6,845 nt of DNA from assembly GCA_030916665.1 (NCBI GenBank), contig JAUPWC010000156.1, positions 1 through 6,845 of the forward strand, in the 5' to 3' direction. A program made the position numbers and the translations under genes. This document shows, one piece after another, positions 5,844 through 6,845 of this stretch. This stretch comes from Verrucomicrobiota bacterium (lineage in GTDB: Bacteria; Verrucomicrobiota; Verrucomicrobiia; Opitutales; Opitutaceae). The notes under the pieces are model-generated. The model saw nothing but the letters and a program-made list of their open reading frames with translations. It was not told the origin of the DNA and searched no databases. How positions within the stretch are numbered: position 1 is the first letter of the stretch; every line of letters starts with the position of its first letter.

Positions 5844-6845
5844 TCAGATCCCCGGACTCGTCGGGGCGGCGGGGGCAACGATGTCCGGTGCGGTTTCCGC
5901 CCAGGGCAGGCCGGAGTCGATCCAGGCGCGGAGGCGCTGGATTTCGTCCGCCTTGAGCGGCGGGTGTTCGTCGCGCTTGCTCAAGGGCGGCATCTCCGCG
6001 TCTTCCACCTGGTCGGAGACCATCGCGATCAACATGCTGGCGGCAGCGTTGCCGGGGATGACGACCGGGTCGCCGGACTGGCCGCCTTTCAGGAGGCTCT
6101 CGCGGGTCGCGAGGCTGAATTTCCCCTTCTTGCGGTCGCCGCCGTGGCAGCCGTAACAGGAGCGATCAAGGAGGGGCTGGATATCGCGGATGTAATCGAT
6201 CGCTGAAACGGCCGCGGTCGCAGAGGCGGCCACGGCGGCCGGGGTGTCGGACGGTCGCGGCACGGTCATGCTCATCCAATCCACGCGCGCGGGGGTGACG
6301 GTCTTGGGCTGGGTCAGGAGCAATGCCATCGCGGCCCACGCGGTGCCGCCGGCGGAGATCCACTGGTCCTTGCCGTGGGGAAAACCGCTCTCGAATTGCG
6401 GCTGGAAAGGCCACGCGCGGCTGCGCACATACCATGAGCCGTCATCGAACTGGGTGCGCAGCAGGAAGGCCGTGCCGCGGCGATAGGCGGGATCGGACAC
6501 TTGGAGCGTGCCGCTGGTGGCGAGCGTGTAGAGCGCTTGACCGGTCGCCCACGCGTCGCTCTCGAGGCCGTCGAGCTGCGCCCAGCCGCCATCGGGCCGC
6601 TGCTGCCGGAGAATTGCCCGGGCGAGCGGTTGCAGCGCGGCGCGAGATTCGCCGGCCCAGCCGAGGCCGAGCAGTTGGAACAGCTGCTGTCCGAACGTCA
6701 CGGGCTGGGCGCGGGCGAGCCATGCCTGCGCGCGCCCGATGCGGTCGCGGCATTCCGCCTCGCGACCGCGGACGGGATAAAGTTGCAGGGCGCGGATGCC
6801 GAAGGCGACGGCTTCGATCGGGCCGTCTTCCATCGGGGGCCGGTA
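5844..6845 (-). CDS. cyclase-type repeat protein with C-terminal planctomycete-type cytochrome c domain (5' end outside window)
   Basis: The last 333 codons are visible; the frame is open to the right edge, and the ATG at 6831-6833 is probably internal because RPPMEDGPIEA reads as continuous domain sequence. The first part (about 6300-6845) carries alpha-helical repeats of the squalene-cyclase/prenyltransferase fold, with QW-type motifs QRPDGGW (W at 6582-6584) and QFDDGSWYV (W at 6432-6434). An Ala/Pro/Thr-rich linker follows (about 6205-6300). The C-terminal domain opens with DYIRDIQPLLDRSCYGCHGG: the CxxCH haem-binding site is CYGCH at 6144-6158, and EMPPL (Met at 5991-5993) offers the distal ligand. 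This matches the planctomycete-type cytochrome c domain. Haem attachment requires export, so a signal peptide is expected beyond the edge. The repeats lack any visible DxDD cyclase acid motif here, so terpene cyclisation is not supported; an electron-transfer or structural role is more likely. Confidence 0.85.
   Translation of the reverse strand, partial: YRPPMEDGPIEAVAFGIRALQLYPVRGREAECRDRIGRAQAWLARAQPVTFGQQLFQLLGLGWAGESRAALQPLARAILRQQRPDGGWAQLDGLESDAWATGQALYTLATSGTLQVSDPAYRRGTAFLLRTQFDDGSWYVRSRAWPFQPQFESGFPHGKDQWISAGGTAWAAMALLLTQPKTVTPARVDWMSMTVPRPSDTPAAVAASATAAVSAIDYIRDIQPLLDRSCYGCHGGDRKKGKFSLATRESLLKGGQSGDPVVIPGNAAASMLIAMVSDQVEDAEMPPLSKRDEHPPLKADEIQRLRAWIDSGLPWAETAPDIVAPAAPTSPGI

Overview
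The window is GC-rich, mostly coding, and looks like a piece of chromosome from a free-living heterotroph of the PVC group, most likely Verrucomicrobiota (an Opitutus-like lineage). The main reason is the right-hand gene, which combines cyclase-type QW repeats with a C-terminal cytochrome c domain of the planctomycete type, an architecture typical of Planctomycetota and Verrucomicrobiota. Weak or absent Shine-Dalgarno sequences before the large genes fit this. The lineage is an inference, not something the sequence proves.

Layout, left to right. Positions 1-291 hold no large gene: there are short inverted repeats and one possible 37-codon ORF (163-276, +). Positions 292-2556 (-) encode a 754-residue fused membrane transporter-like/spermidine-synthase-like protein. 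A 125-bp gap (2557-2681) carries two inverted arrays of a 7-bp repeat. Positions 2682-3347 (-) encode a secreted HAD-type acid phosphatase that points into the previous gene. A 117-bp divergent spacer with a 9-bp hairpin stem follows, then 3465-5240 (+), a secreted DUF885 protein with a putative metallopeptidase motif. A long imperfect inverted repeat (5270-5333) sits between this gene and a convergent minus-strand frame (5343-5732). That frame has coding character but no ordinary start codon near its beginning and looks like the C-terminal remnant of a longer gene. Finally 5844-6845 (-) is the 3' part of the cyclase-repeat/cytochrome c gene, whose start lies beyond the right edge.

The genes do not form one obvious pathway. 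The phosphatase and the spermidine-synthase-like gene are co-directional and could be co-transcribed through the heptamer-repeat leader. The phosphatase and DUF885 genes diverge from a shared spacer and both encode probable exported hydrolases, which suits scavenging in the periplasm. I found no defence system, CRISPR array, integrase, transposase, tRNA or rRNA. The features most worth a second look are non-coding: the inverted heptamer arrays touching a start codon, the intergenic inverted repeat between convergent genes, and the broken gene next to it.
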